DNA of 64,000 nucleotides from Candidatus Hydrogenedentota bacterium (GCA_903893795.1 CAITNO010000074.1:25966-89965), one strand, 5' to 3'; positions 48,325 through 58,551 are shown, numbered from the stretch's first letter. Notes: generated from the letters alone by a model not told the origin. Program-made: numbers and translations.

Positions 48325-49737
48325 CTACGGCGTCAGCACCACACGAAAACCATATTGGCCGTCAGTCACGTCCGGCGCGGGATTGACACGGTCTGCAGAG
48401 CGGGCCCACGTGTAAAGTTGGTACCAGGAGCCGCCACGGGCTGTTCGGTTCGAACCCCTGGGCGTATCCACCCAGGCTTGCCCTCCCGTGGGGGCGCCGG
48501 TATAGTCCGGATGATAGTCATCTTCACACCATTCGAACACATTTCCGCTCATGTCATACAGGCCCCAGGCATTTGGAAGCTTCTGGCCCACAATGTGCGC
48601 GTATTGCTCGCCTGCCGACCATGCGTTATCCGCATACCATGCGTAATCGCCGATCATGGAGCCGTTCGGGTCGTCGCCCCAATAGAACCGTGTCGTCGTC
48701 CCCGCCCGGGCCGCATATTCCCGCTCCGCCTCCGAGGGCAGCCGAAATGTCTTGCCAGTATCGCTGTTTACCGCGGTCAAGAACGCCTTCGCGTCGTTCC
48801 AGGACACGAGCGAGGCCGGGCTGCTCCCGTTGGCAAGCTCAAAAGCCTGGCCCGTCCATGGCGAGGTCCCCATCACCGCTTTCCACTGCGATTTGGTGAT
48901 CGAATACTTACCCATCCAGAACCCGGGCAGCGTCACCAGGTGCTGCGGCTGTTCATTGGCGACCCGACCCTGCTCGTTGTCCGGGCTGCCCATGGTAAAC
49001 TCCCCGCTCGGAATCCACTTCAACACCAGCGACACATTGCCCGGCAGCAGCACGGTCTGCGACGCGCCTGCGGAGGGCTCCGCCAGCTTGATGTAGTCAC
49101 TGTACACGGCGGAGTTGTTGCCGGCGCCGTCAAGGTACTGCGCGCGAACGGTGTGATTGCCAAGGCCTGCCGGCAGCGTGTAAGGGCGCGTGGCCTGGGG
49201 CGCTTCCCAGGCGGTCCAGTGCGCGCCGTCATCACTGAAACGCACGCGCGACACGCCCGAACCCGAGCCGTCCGCCCAGGTCAGTCCCAGCGTGACGGAT
49301 CGGCTGTTCGTGGTCGCGGCACCGCTGTTAATGGTGATGCCGCCCGTGGGAGGCGCGGTATCCAGCAGGATGTAGTCGCTGCACACCGCGGAACTGTTGT
49401 TTGCCTTGTCCAGGAACTGGACCCGCACCGTCCTGTGGCCGTCCGGTCCCACCGGCAGGGCGTAGGTGTCAGACGCGGCAAGCGCCTGCCACGCCGTCCA
49501 ATGCGCGCCGTCATCGCTGAAACGCATCCGCGACACGCCCGAGCCCCCGACGCCGTCGCTCCAGGTGAGCGCCAGGAGGACGTTGAGTGTGTTGGTGGCG
49601 CTGCGGTTGTTGTTGATGACGATGGTGCCTGTCGGGGGCGTGGTATCCACGGCGCGGGCGCCCGACGGGGCAAACCCTGCAAGCGCCGCCAACATTAATG
49701 TATAAACAATCCCTTGAGCCTTTAACGTGCTTTTCAT
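48325..49737 (-). CDS. Secreted protein: two Ig-like repeats plus C-terminal FGE-sulfatase (SUMF1/CLec-fold) domain, paralogue 1
   Basis: TPPTGTIVINNNRSATNTLNVLLALTWSDGVGGSGVSRMRFSDDGAHW repeats; FTMGSPDNEQGRVANEQPQHLVTLPGFWMGKYSITKSQWKAVMG...RTARGGSWYQLYTWARSADR...YGFRVVL. Confidence 0.88.
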   Translation of the reverse strand: MKSTLKAQGIVYTLMLAALAGFAPSGARAVDTTPPTGTIVINNNRSATNTLNVLLALTWSDGVGGSGVSRMRFSDDGAHWTAWQALAASDTYALPVGPDGHRTVRVQFLDKANNSSAVCSDYILLDTAPPTGGITINSGAATTNSRSVTLGLTWADGSGSGVSRVRFSDDGAHWTAWEAPQATRPYTLPAGLGNHTVRAQYLDGAGNNSAVYSDYIKLAEPSAGASQTVLLPGNVSLVLKWIPSGEFTMGSPDNEQGRVANEQPQHLVTLPGFWMGKYSITKSQWKAVMGTSPWTGQAFELANGSSPASLVSWNDAKAFLTAVNSDTGKTFRLPSEAEREYAARAGTTTRFYWGDDPNGSMIGDYAWYADNAWSAGEQYAHIVGQKLPNAWGLYDMSGNVFEWCEDDYHPDYTGAPTGGQAWVDTPRGSNRTARGGSWYQLYTWARSADRVNPAPDVTDGQYGFRVVLTP

Positions 49738-50102
49738 GGTATCCACTCCATTGTGCGGCATTCATGCCCGCGTTCACATTCGCCTGACCCGATGACCTGT
49801 AACGGTCGCTCCGTGCGGACTTGTTGCATGAATGTTATACAGATGGTGGGGCGCAAACATCCGTGGAAAGTACGTTCCCTGCTGGATCCCTGCGAAAAAG
49901 ATGCAAAAGGCTCTCGAATGTTTCCCCCGGGAATGCCAATCTTTTTGTTGGGGTCCTGAATCACGGGGCGTATATTTTCGAGAGCGCCAATCAGGAGCAT
50001 TGGTTTTCCCAGGCAAAAAGAAGTTCGCCCGCCGGAAGGCGGGCGAACGAAGGTCAAGAGATGTCCCGTTGCGCCCGCTCGGGACGCAACGGCGAAAAGC
50101 GG

Positions 50103-51512
50103 CTACGGAATCCGCACGACGCGCATGCCGATGGACCAGCCATTGGCTAATGGTCCATACTTAGTGCGGTTTGCAGACCGGAAGGCCCCCACGAGGTCAG
50201 ACAACCCGTAATCATGAGATGCCCGCCGTTCAGCCCTCGGAGAGTCCACCCAGGCACTGCCGTCCGTCGGCGCCCCGCTGTAACTGGAATGCCAGTCGTC
50301 TTCACACCACTCCGCAACGTTGCCGGCCATGTCGTACAGGCCCCACGCATTGGGTTTCTTCTGGCCCACCAAATGCGCGTAATTCTCGCCGACGTCCATC
50401 GTGTTTCCCTTCCACCAGGCATATTGACTTCCCGTCGCATCGCTTCCATCATCACCCCAGTAGTATTGCGTGGTCGTTCCCGCGCGGAGGGCGTATTGGA
50501 ACTGCGCCTCCGAGGGCAGCCGGAAAGTCTTACCGGTACAGGTGTTCAGTGCCGTCAGGATGGTGTGCGCGTCATTCCAATTGATAAACACTGCGGGCGC
50601 ATTCGCGACACCGAGCTCGTTCGGATTCGTGTTCGGCTCATACCCCGTCAGCGCCTGCCTTTGGGCGTTGGTCAGTTCATACTTGCCCATCCAGAAGCCG
50701 CTCAGCGTCACCGTGTGCTGCGGCCATTCCCAGTTCATCGCGTTCGGGTCCGTATCCGGACTGCCCATGACGAAACTCCCCGCCGGGATCCACCTCATCA
50801 CCAGCGGCACACTGCCCGGGAGCATGATCGTCTCCTCGTTCGGGTCCGCCACGAGCTTGATGTAGTCGTTGTACACCGGTGAATAGTTGTTCGCGGCGTC
50901 CAGATATTGCACCCGCACCGTCTGGTAGCCGAGCGTCGCTTTCGGCAGCTTGTAGGCTTTCGTGGCGGTGGGGTACATCCAGTTGGTCCAGGTCGAACCA
51001 TTGTCGCTGAAGCGCATGCGGACCACGCCCGAACCGCCCGCATTGTCGGCAAAGGTCAACCCGAGCGTGACCGACTGCTTCGTCGTGGTCAGGTCGCCCT
51101 TGTTGATGATGATGGCGCCCGTCGGCGCCACCGTGTCCAGCCGGATATAGTCGCTGTAGGTTATGGAGCGGTTGTTGGCCAGGTCGATGAACTGAACCCT
51201 CACCGTCTTGTATCCGTCCCCGGCAGGAAGCTGGTAGGACCGCGACGGTGTCAGGCTCTCATAGGCCGTCCAGGTCGAGCCGTCATTGCTGAAGCGCATC
51301 CGCGCCACGCCCGAGCCGCCCGCATTGTCGGCCCAGGTCATTGCGATGGTCACATTGCGCGAGTTCGTGCACGATTGGTTGCCGTTGATGACAATCGTGC
51401 CCGTCGGGGGCGTCGTGTCTGTCACCGCACGCGCCGCCGGCTGCGGCAGCACCGCAAGCGCCAGCAGCACGGCCGCCAGTGTGAGTCCAAAACCCAAAGA
51501 CTTCTTGTTCAT
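50103..51512 (-). CDS. Secreted Ig-like/FGE-sulfatase protein, paralogue 2
   Basis: Same architecture; FVMGSPDTDPNAMNWEWPQHTVTLSGFWMGKYELTNAQ; C-terminus SIGMRVVRIP. Confidence 0.88.
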   Translation of the reverse strand: MNKKSLGFGLTLAAVLLALAVLPQPAARAVTDTTPPTGTIVINGNQSCTNSRNVTIAMTWADNAGGSGVARMRFSNDGSTWTAYESLTPSRSYQLPAGDGYKTVRVQFIDLANNRSITYSDYIRLDTVAPTGAIIINKGDLTTTKQSVTLGLTFADNAGGSGVVRMRFSDNGSTWTNWMYPTATKAYKLPKATLGYQTVRVQYLDAANNYSPVYNDYIKLVADPNEETIMLPGSVPLVMRWIPAGSFVMGSPDTDPNAMNWEWPQHTVTLSGFWMGKYELTNAQRQALTGYEPNTNPNELGVANAPAVFINWNDAHTILTALNTCTGKTFRLPSEAQFQYALRAGTTTQYYWGDDGSDATGSQYAWWKGNTMDVGENYAHLVGQKKPNAWGLYDMAGNVAEWCEDDWHSSYSGAPTDGSAWVDSPRAERRASHDYGLSDLVGAFRSANRTKYGPLANGWSIGMRVVRIP

Positions 51513-51561
51513 CGCATACACTCCGTTGTGATTGGCACCGCGCATCATCCCATTCGGCAAA

Positions 51562-51590
51562 GCCACCCCCCGGACAGTTCCGGGGGCGGC
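51562..51590 (-). terminator. GC-rich hairpin downstream of FGE paralogue 3
   Basis: gccaccccccgga-cagt-tccgggggcggc then cactaaattc. Confidence 0.5.
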
Positions 51591-51618
51591 ACTAAATTCA
51601 TACTTCAGTCTTCAACAA

Positions 51619-53022
51619 CTACCTGACGAGGCGGAAACCGAAGAAGTAGTGACCGCCGGTATTATTACTGCGGTGCGCAGAACGGGCATAGGTCCAGTCA
51701 CCCGCAAAGCAACCACCATGCAACACGTGGTAACTGCCTGCGGGAGCAGACATCCACGCACTGCCATCGGTCGGCGCGCCCGTGTAGCTGTCATGATAAT
51801 AGTCCTGGCAGTATTCCAGCACATTTCCGCACATGTCGTAGAAGCCCCAGGCATTCGGAAGCTTCAGTCCCACCACATGCGCATACTGGTCGTTTAGACA
51901 ATCATTATAGTACCAGGCGTTGGCGTCAATGATGGAATAGCTCGGGTCGTCGCCCCACCAGAACCGGGTCGTCGTGCCCGCACGGGCGGTGTATTCCGAT
52001 TGCGCCTCGGAGGGCAGGTGAAAGGTTTTGCCTGTCAACGCGTTCAGCGCCGTGACAAAGGACTGTATATCATCCCAGGAAACGCCCACCGCGGGAGAGT
52101 CCAGGTCGGAAGACACGTGGGTATAACTGGTCCAGGGCGTGGTGCCCATGACCGCGTACCACTGCCGCTTGGTCACCTGGAATTTGCCCATCCAGAAGCC
52201 GCTGGCGAACGTCACGGAGTGCTGCGGACCCTCATCGGCGCCGCGCAGAGACTCCGTGACAGGACTGCCCATGGCGAAAGTCCCTGCCGATACCCACTTC
52301 ATCACCAGCGGCACACTGCCCGGGAGCAGGGTAGTCTCCTCGGTGCCGGCGGCGGGTTCTACCAGCTTGATGTAGTCGTTGTACACGGGCGAGTAGTTGT
52401 TCGCGGCGTCCAGGTACTGCACCCGCACGGTCTGGTAGCCGAGGTCGGCTTTCGGCAACTTGTAGGCTTTTGTGGCGGTGGGGTACATCCAGTTGGTCCA
52501 GGTGGAGCCGTTGTCGCTGAAGCGCATGCGCGCCACGCCCGAACCGCCCGCATTGTCGGCATAGGTCAGCCCCAGCGTCACCGACTGCTTCGTCGTGGTC
52601 AAATCACCCTTGTTGATGATGATGGTGCCCGTCGGCGCCACCGTGTCCAGCCGGATGTAATCGCTGTAGGTGATCGAGCGGTTGTTCGCCAGGTCGATAA
52701 ACTGCACCCGCACCGTCTTGTAGCCGTCCCCGGCAGGAAGCTGGTACGACCGCGACGCCGTCAGGCTTTCATAGGCCGTCCAGGTCGAGCCGTCATTGCT
52801 GAAGCGCATGCGGGCCACGCCTGAACCGCCCACCTCGTCGGCCCAAGTCATCGCGATCGTCACATTGCGCGAGTTCGTGCACGATTGGTTGCCGTTGATG
52901 ACAATCGTGCCCGTCGGGGCCGTCGTGTCCGTCACCGCACCCGCGACCGGCTGCGGCATCACCCCAAGCGCCAGCAGCACCGCCGCCAGCATGAGCCCAA
53001 GTCCCAATGATGTCTTTTTCAT
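51619..53022 (-). CDS. Secreted Ig-like/FGE-sulfatase protein, paralogue 3
   Basis: N-terminal two thirds almost identical to paralogue 2; FAMGSPVTESLRGADEGPQHSVTFASGFWMGKFQVTKRQW; VLHGGCFAGDWTYARSAHR. Confidence 0.88.
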   Translation of the reverse strand: MKKTSLGLGLMLAAVLLALGVMPQPVAGAVTDTTAPTGTIVINGNQSCTNSRNVTIAMTWADEVGGSGVARMRFSNDGSTWTAYESLTASRSYQLPAGDGYKTVRVQFIDLANNRSITYSDYIRLDTVAPTGTIIINKGDLTTTKQSVTLGLTYADNAGGSGVARMRFSDNGSTWTNWMYPTATKAYKLPKADLGYQTVRVQYLDAANNYSPVYNDYIKLVEPAAGTEETTLLPGSVPLVMKWVSAGTFAMGSPVTESLRGADEGPQHSVTFASGFWMGKFQVTKRQWYAVMGTTPWTSYTHVSSDLDSPAVGVSWDDIQSFVTALNALTGKTFHLPSEAQSEYTARAGTTTRFWWGDDPSYSIIDANAWYYNDCLNDQYAHVVGLKLPNAWGFYDMCGNVLEYCQDYYHDSYTGAPTDGSAWMSAPAGSYHVLHGGCFAGDWTYARSAHRSNNTGGHYFFGFRLVR

Positions 53023-53175
53023 AGCGCATACTCCATTGTGTTTTGGCACCGCACGTCATTCGGCGAACTGACGAGGTCCAACCTCTGTGAGGAGTATATA
53101 GGGCAAAGGCGGGAAGGGAAATTGGTGGTATCACCAAGAAAAGGGAGGGACAAACACCTAGGTAATTCTACCCGG

Positions 53176-53838
53176 TTAGGCCTGCGCGAGCCCGTTGCGG
53201 ATGGCGTAGCGGACCAGTTCGCCGACCGAATGCAGGTCCAGTTTGTTCATGATGTTGGCGCGATGCGCCTCGACCGTCTTGGGTTTGACGCCGAGGATTT
53301 GACCGATTTCCTTGCTGGGCTTGCCGGCAGCGACGAGTTGAATGATCTCGCGCTCGCGCGGCGTAAGCCGCTCTTTGGCGGCCGGCCCGTCCTTGGCCTG
53401 CTGTCCGGGATTCAGAAAATGGTCCAGCAACAACCCCGACAGCCCCTCGGAAAAGTAGGTTTTGCGCGCGGCCAGCGCCTGCACGGCCGCCACCAGATGC
53501 CGCCGGGCATCGGTCTTGAGCACCATGCCGCGCGCTCCCGCGGTGAGCACCTCGCGCGCCAACTGCTCGGAGTCGTGCATGGTGATGACAAGCACGTGGG
53601 TTTCGGGAAGGGCCTTCAGAATCTGCCGCGTGGCGTCGGCGCCGTTCAATTCGGGCATGCTGAAATCAAGCACCGCAATGTCAGGCTTGTGCCGCAACGC
53701 CAGTGACACAGCTTCGCGTCCCGTTGCGGCCTCGCCGCAAACGGACCAACCTGCCTGCGACAGGATCAGCGCCCGCAACCCTTCCCGCACGATGTCATGA
53801 TCATCGGCTATAAGTATCCGTAAAAGCTTGAGTTCCAC
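53176..53838 (-). CDS. NarL/FixJ-family response regulator
   Basis: RILIADDHDIVREGLRALI; VLDFSMPELNG; LTPREREIIQLVAAGKPSKEIGQILGVKPKTVEAHRANIMNKL. Confidence 0.94.
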   Translation of the reverse strand: MELKLLRILIADDHDIVREGLRALILSQAGWSVCGEAATGREAVSLALRHKPDIAVLDFSMPELNGADATRQILKALPETHVLVITMHDSEQLAREVLTAGARGMVLKTDARRHLVAAVQALAARKTYFSEGLSGLLLDHFLNPGQQAKDGPAAKERLTPREREIIQLVAAGKPSKEIGQILGVKPKTVEAHRANIMNKLDLHSVGELVRYAIRNGLAQA

Positions 53839-54044
53839 AGTTTGTCACCTACGGGAATATTAGCACAAACTACGGTCCATGTTGCACCAAATTTGCGCCG
53901 ACCGCATGGCCGCAAGAAGCGGGACTGGAGGAACACTTTGCATATACGCGTCAACACTCGCATCATATACAGTGTGGGTGCCGCATATTGGCGGCGCCAC
54001 CTGTGTGCTTCTTGACCGTAGAAAGGCGGAAAGGGGAAAGGTTC

Positions 54045-56045
54045 ATGCCCAGAAGAACGGTGCGCACAACCGTGTGCAGCGGCATGCGGCTCGCCGTTCT
54101 GGCGGTGTTTGCCTGCGCGGCGGCGTGGAACGCGGCCGGTGAAACCCGCGGCAGTGTAACCATAACAAGTCAGGCGCTGGATATCTCCGGGCCGGAGGGC
54201 ATCCTCGTCAAACCGGCGCCCATCCGCTGCCGCCTGGGGGACGATCCGCAGTGGAAGGAACCCGGTTTCAACGATGAGGACTGGGACAGGGCGGACATTT
54301 TCAAATATCCGCTGGACAATCCCCGGGCTGTGCCTCCCTTTCCGCCCGTCTGGTTCCGGTTTGACCTCCATTTTTCCCCGGACCTCATTGGCCGACCGGT
54401 CGCGTTCACCTCACTCTCCTCCCATGAGCCGGACACACAGGTCTTTTTGAACGGAACCCGGGTGGCAAACCTGCAGTTCATTGACCCAACAACAGGGGAA
54501 ACGCCACGGTGCATCGTGCCGTTTCAGGCGGACTGCCTGGTCGCAGTGCGCTGGAATCCTGAAAAGTGGCGCCTGGAGCGTGCGCTGGGCCGGGAGAAGG
54601 AAGAGGCACGGTTCATTTTTTCCATCCGGGATTATGAGGCGGCGCTTCAGAAACAGGAGCGCCTGGCCGTCAATGACCATGCGTATGCCCTGCACAGGAT
54701 CGTCCTGATAGGCGTGTTCATCGTGTTTTTTCTGTTCCACTTTGCCCTGTACGCGCATTACCCCCTGCGACGCGAAAACATCTACTACGGCATGACGGCC
54801 CTGCTTTGCATATTGGCCCTGACATCGCTCCATGTCTCCGAAGTCTACCGCTATAGCGGACCCATCTGGTACTGGTCCTACGCGGTGTTCTTCCTTGGGA
54901 TTATGCCGTTCAGCATGATCAGCGGGGCCGCCCTGCTCCAACTGCTTCTCACTGGACGCGCTGGGCGTACTTTGCCCCTGTACCTGACCGCCGGTGTCCT
55001 GATGCAAATTGCCCATATCCAGACGCCCTGGGTCAGCAACACGGCGATGCAATGCTTTCCCTTGGTGGTTGTTCCGGAACTCGCATGGCGCGTATGGTTG
55101 AGACACCGCCGGGGGGGCCTGCCGTTCAGTTGGATGGTGGTCGGCGCACTGCTCCTCGTCTGCGTCATCTTGAGCGCCCTCGGCTCCGCCCTCGGTCTTG
55201 ACAGCGACTCGGGTTTCATACGCTATGCCGCATGGTATTTCTTTGCGTTCTTCCTGCAGATTGTCGCCGTTGCGTTTGCGCGTGAATATGCCCGAGACAA
55301 AAAGCACCTGGAGGCGCGGACGGTCGAGCTCGCCGCGGAGATTGCCGAGCGCGAGCGTGCGGAAGAGGCGTTTCAGGGCATTTCACGCCGCCTGCTGGAC
55401 GTGCGCGACGAGGAACAGCGCCGCATGGCGCGGGAACTGCACGATTCGGTGGCCCAGGACCTCGCCGCCATGGTCATGATGATTGGGCAAATCGAGGACG
55501 ACCTGCCCGAGAAAAGCCCGGAACAGGCGAAGATTCTTGAGGGCACCCTCGATCTCGCCAACAAATGCGCGCAGGAGGTGCGGACACTGTCCTATCTGCT
55601 CCACCCGCCGCTGCTGGACCAGCTTGGACTGATTCCGGCGCTGCGCGCGTACGTGGACGGATTCACCAAACGAAGCGGCATCCGCGTTACCGTGGAGGTG
55701 AAGCCCGATTTCGCGAGGATGCCGGCCGATGTTGAACTGACCCTTTTCCGAATCGTGCAGGAGTGCCTCGGCAACATACACCGCCATTCGCACAGCGTCA
55801 CCGCCCGCGTCACACTCGGGCAAAGCGCCGGCACGGTCCTTCTTAAAGTGCGGGACGAAGGCAGGGGAATCCCCGAGGCTACGCTCGCGGCCATACAACA
55901 GCACCGTTCGTGCGGGGGCGGGGGCGTGGGCGTGGCAGGCATGCAGGAGAGGCTTCATCTCCTGAAAGGAACCTTCCACATTGAATCCGGCCCGGGCGGG
56001 ACCACGGTTCACGCCGCCGTTCCTCTTGGAAACAACAATAGCTAA
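54045..56045 (+). CDS. Membrane sensor histidine kinase, HisKA_3/NarX-type, with 7TM-like sensor region
   Basis: EQRRMARELHDSVAQDLAAMVMMIGQIEDD; VRDEGRGIPEATL; GVGVAGMQERLHLLKGTFHIESGPGGTTVHAAVPL; about seven TMs; divergent from response regulator. Confidence 0.92.
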   Translation: MPRRTVRTTVCSGMRLAVLAVFACAAAWNAAGETRGSVTITSQALDISGPEGILVKPAPIRCRLGDDPQWKEPGFNDEDWDRADIFKYPLDNPRAVPPFPPVWFRFDLHFSPDLIGRPVAFTSLSSHEPDTQVFLNGTRVANLQFIDPTTGETPRCIVPFQADCLVAVRWNPEKWRLERALGREKEEARFIFSIRDYEAALQKQERLAVNDHAYALHRIVLIGVFIVFFLFHFALYAHYPLRRENIYYGMTALLCILALTSLHVSEVYRYSGPIWYWSYAVFFLGIMPFSMISGAALLQLLLTGRAGRTLPLYLTAGVLMQIAHIQTPWVSNTAMQCFPLVVVPELAWRVWLRHRRGGLPFSWMVVGALLLVCVILSALGSALGLDSDSGFIRYAAWYFFAFFLQIVAVAFAREYARDKKHLEARTVELAAEIAERERAEEAFQGISRRLLDVRDEEQRRMARELHDSVAQDLAAMVMMIGQIEDDLPEKSPEQAKILEGTLDLANKCAQEVRTLSYLLHPPLLDQLGLIPALRAYVDGFTKRSGIRVTVEVKPDFARMPADVELTLFRIVQECLGNIHRHSHSVTARVTLGQSAGTVLLKVRDEGRGIPEATLAAIQQHRSCGGGGVGVAGMQERLHLLKGTFHIESGPGGTTVHAAVPLGNNNS

Positions 56046-56053
56046 ATGCCCCG

Positions 56054-56480
56054 TTGGGGCGCTGTCTCCACAGGCTGGACGACACCCAAGCCTGCATGGT
56101 GGTCGACAGCGCCACGGTCCGGGATATCTTCCGCGAGTACATGCGCGAGGTGCTGGTCCCGGCCCTGCGCCCGGCCGACATCGTTATTCTGGAAAATCTG
56201 TCCGCCCATGACAACGGGGAAACCAGACAGCTTGTCGAATCTGTCCCGGCACGTTTGCTGTCCCTGCCCCCTTCAGTCCCGATCTCAACCCCATGGAGAA
56301 GATGTGGAGCAAGGTGAAGGCGTTCTTGCGCAACGCCAAGGCGCGAACGCAAGGGGGACTCTACAATGCCATTGCTGCGGATTTGGAAACGGTCACACAT
56401 CAATACGCGGCAGGCTGGTTTTCTTCGTGCGGCTATACCGCATCTCAACATTACAACACTCTAGTTCTGCTGGGTATAGG
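56054..56480 (+). pseudogene. IS630-family transposase C-terminal remnant (frameshifted, N-terminus missing)
   Basis: PADIVILENLSAHDN then, in another frame, FSPDLNPMEKMWSKVKAFLRNAKARTQGGLYNAI...GWFSSCGY (DDE of IS630). Confidence 0.85.
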
Positions 56481-56601
56481 GAGAAGCGCTCCTTTGCCGG
56501 TGAAATCCAGGACTTTGGAGGCTCCCAGCAAGGCGAGTGCCCTTCAGGGCGTATCTGCCGTGCCGCAGTTGCCATCTGCACCGGACCGGCAGCATGAACA
56601 A

Positions 56602-56631
56602 GCCGCCCCCCGGAAAACTCCGGGGGGCGGC
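56602..56631 (-). terminator. Perfect 13-bp GC-rich hairpin downstream of transketolase
   Basis: gccgccccccgga-aaac-tccggggggcggc then cactaacttc. Confidence 0.6.
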
Positions 56632-56652
56632 ACTAACTTCGTCCTTTATCCT

Positions 56653-58551
56653 TTAGCCAGCCATGGACCTAATCTTCGCGAGGATGCTGTCGGGGTCGAT
56701 GCCCTGGTGGAACATGTGCTCGCTCAGGCCGCCCTTGCCGGGCTTGGCCACGCCGAGGTGGGCGTACTTGGGCGCGAAGCCGCGCTCGAGCAGCCAGGTG
56801 CCGAAGCGTGAGCCGAGGCCGGTCTTGATGTTCTGGCTCTCGACCACCAGCACAAAGGGCGCTGCGCCCAGCTTCTTGAGCATGTCCTCGTCGGCCACGT
56901 TGAGTGTCGGCTTGTTGATCAGGCCCACGTCGATGCCGGCCTCGCGGGCGCGCTCGACGGCGTCGAGCGCACGGCAGAGCATGTCGCCGTAGGCGACCAC
57001 GTAGCCCGCCGTGCCCTCGCGCACAACCTCGTCCTTGCCCGGCACGAACTTGTAGTCGCCGCCGTAAAGCTTTTCGCCCTTGCTGTCGAGGATGTAGGGG
57101 ACCACGCTGCGGAGCGTGAACACGAAACGCACGCCCGGGTCATTCCAGATCGTCTCCACGGCGCTCTTAAGCTGGAGCGCGTCGCCGGGGAAGTAGAGTC
57201 GCGTGTGGTCGCCCTCGGCGATGCCGCAGTCGGCCAGCATCACGTTGATGCCGTAGTGGCAGGTATTGTCGGCCATGTCGTCGATGCCCGCGTGCGAGAA
57301 GTGGCAGATGGCGTTGGCCTCATTCAGCCGCGCCATGGTCAGCTCGGAAATGATCATTTCCAGGAAGGCCGAGAAGGTGCTGAAGATGCCCTGCTTGCCG
57401 TGCTTGAAGCCGAAGCCCGCTGCGGCGGAGAAATTGCCGCGCTCCTGCACGCCGCCGTTGATGCACACCTCGGGATGCTTGACCCGGATGCCCTTCAGGC
57501 CCGTCGAACCTTCGAGATCGGAGTCGACCACGAGCAGGCTTTCGATGCCGGCCGCCTCGCCGATGCGGTCGAGGATGCCGTTGACGATGTTGCCGAATTC
57601 GGTGCGGTTGCTGGCGGTCTCTGTCGTGCAGCCGCGGTAGCTGCCGCCGCTGGAAACTTTCTTCACGCCTTCAAGATAGGTGACGGCCTCGGTGTGGCCC
57701 TTTTCGCGCAGATAGGCCAGGGCCAGTTCCTTGTTAATCACGTCGTGGCCGGCATGGCTGCCTTCGAGGCCCGCAATGCCGGGGGCCATTTTGCGTTTGT
57801 TGATCAGCGCCACCGGTCCGGCCATGCGCACGGCGTCGAGCATGCGCGTGTAGAGCGCCTCGACGTTCTCGCCGTTGCCCGTGTCCACGTGCAGGCCGTG
57901 GCCCTTGAGCGTCTTGCCGATGTCGTAGCCCGGCAGGTACTGCGAGGGATGGCCTGAGATCGTGACGTCGTTGTCGTCCACGATCACTTTCACGTTCACG
58001 TTGTGCGCCACGGCAAAACGCGCCGCCTCGGCGTCGTCGCCCTCCATCTGCGAACCGTCGGAGCCGAACACAAAGACCACCTTGCCGGGATTGGCCAGCG
58101 CCACGCCGTTGACAAAGGGCCACATGTGGCCGAGACGGCCCGAGGCGAATTTCACGCCCAGCGCGGCATCGGGCTCGGGGTGGCCGTAGAGACCCTCGTT
58201 CGCCACGCGATACTGAAGCAGCTTCTCAAAGGGCATCTCGCTGTTGAAGGCCGACATGGCATACTGAATCGCCACGCGGTGGCCGCCCTCGTCGAAATAG
58301 ACGGGATAGACCTTGTCGCTGCCCTTCATGAACGCGTCGGCGATGAGCACCTCGGGCACGATGCTGTATGCGCCGCCGGTGTGGCCGCCCAGGCCTTTCG
58401 CGCCGCCGATGGCCGTGAAGAACACAATGGTGTCGCGCACCACCTGGATGTTGGTGAGCAGTTGCGCCCACTGTTCCGGCGTGGCTTCGCCGCCTGCAAA
58501 CGGATCAATGGCGACGGGCTTGTACTTGCTGACGTCCAGCGGAAAACTCAT
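56653..58551 (-). CDS. Transketolase-family thiamine-diphosphate enzyme
   Basis: GGHTGGAYSIVPEVLIADAF; GRLGHMWPFVNGVALANPGKVVFVFGSDGSQMEGDDAEAARFA; ICHFSHAGIDDMADNTCHYGINV. Confidence 0.88.
   Translation of the reverse strand: MSFPLDVSKYKPVAIDPFAGGEATPEQWAQLLTNIQVVRDTIVFFTAIGGAKGLGGHTGGAYSIVPEVLIADAFMKGSDKVYPVYFDEGGHRVAIQYAMSAFNSEMPFEKLLQYRVANEGLYGHPEPDAALGVKFASGRLGHMWPFVNGVALANPGKVVFVFGSDGSQMEGDDAEAARFAVAHNVNVKVIVDDNDVTISGHPSQYLPGYDIGKTLKGHGLHVDTGNGENVEALYTRMLDAVRMAGPVALINKRKMAPGIAGLEGSHAGHDVINKELALAYLREKGHTEAVTYLEGVKKVSSGGSYRGCTTETASNRTEFGNIVNGILDRIGEAAGIESLLVVDSDLEGSTGLKGIRVKHPEVCINGGVQERGNFSAAAGFGFKHGKQGIFSTFSAFLEMIISELTMARLNEANAICHFSHAGIDDMADNTCHYGINVMLADCGIAEGDHTRLYFPGDALQLKSAVETIWNDPGVRFVFTLRSVVPYILDSKGEKLYGGDYKFVPGKDEVVREGTAGYVVAYGDMLCRALDAVERAREAGIDVGLINKPTLNVADEDMLKKLGAAPFVLVVESQNIKTGLGSRFGTWLLERGFAPKYAHLGVAKPGKGGLSEHMFHQGIDPDSILAKIRSMAG

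Noticed and set aside
48325-53022. Complete diversity-generating retroelement
   Set aside because: Target-like FGE/CLec domains are present but no reverse transcriptase or template repeat was seen in the window.
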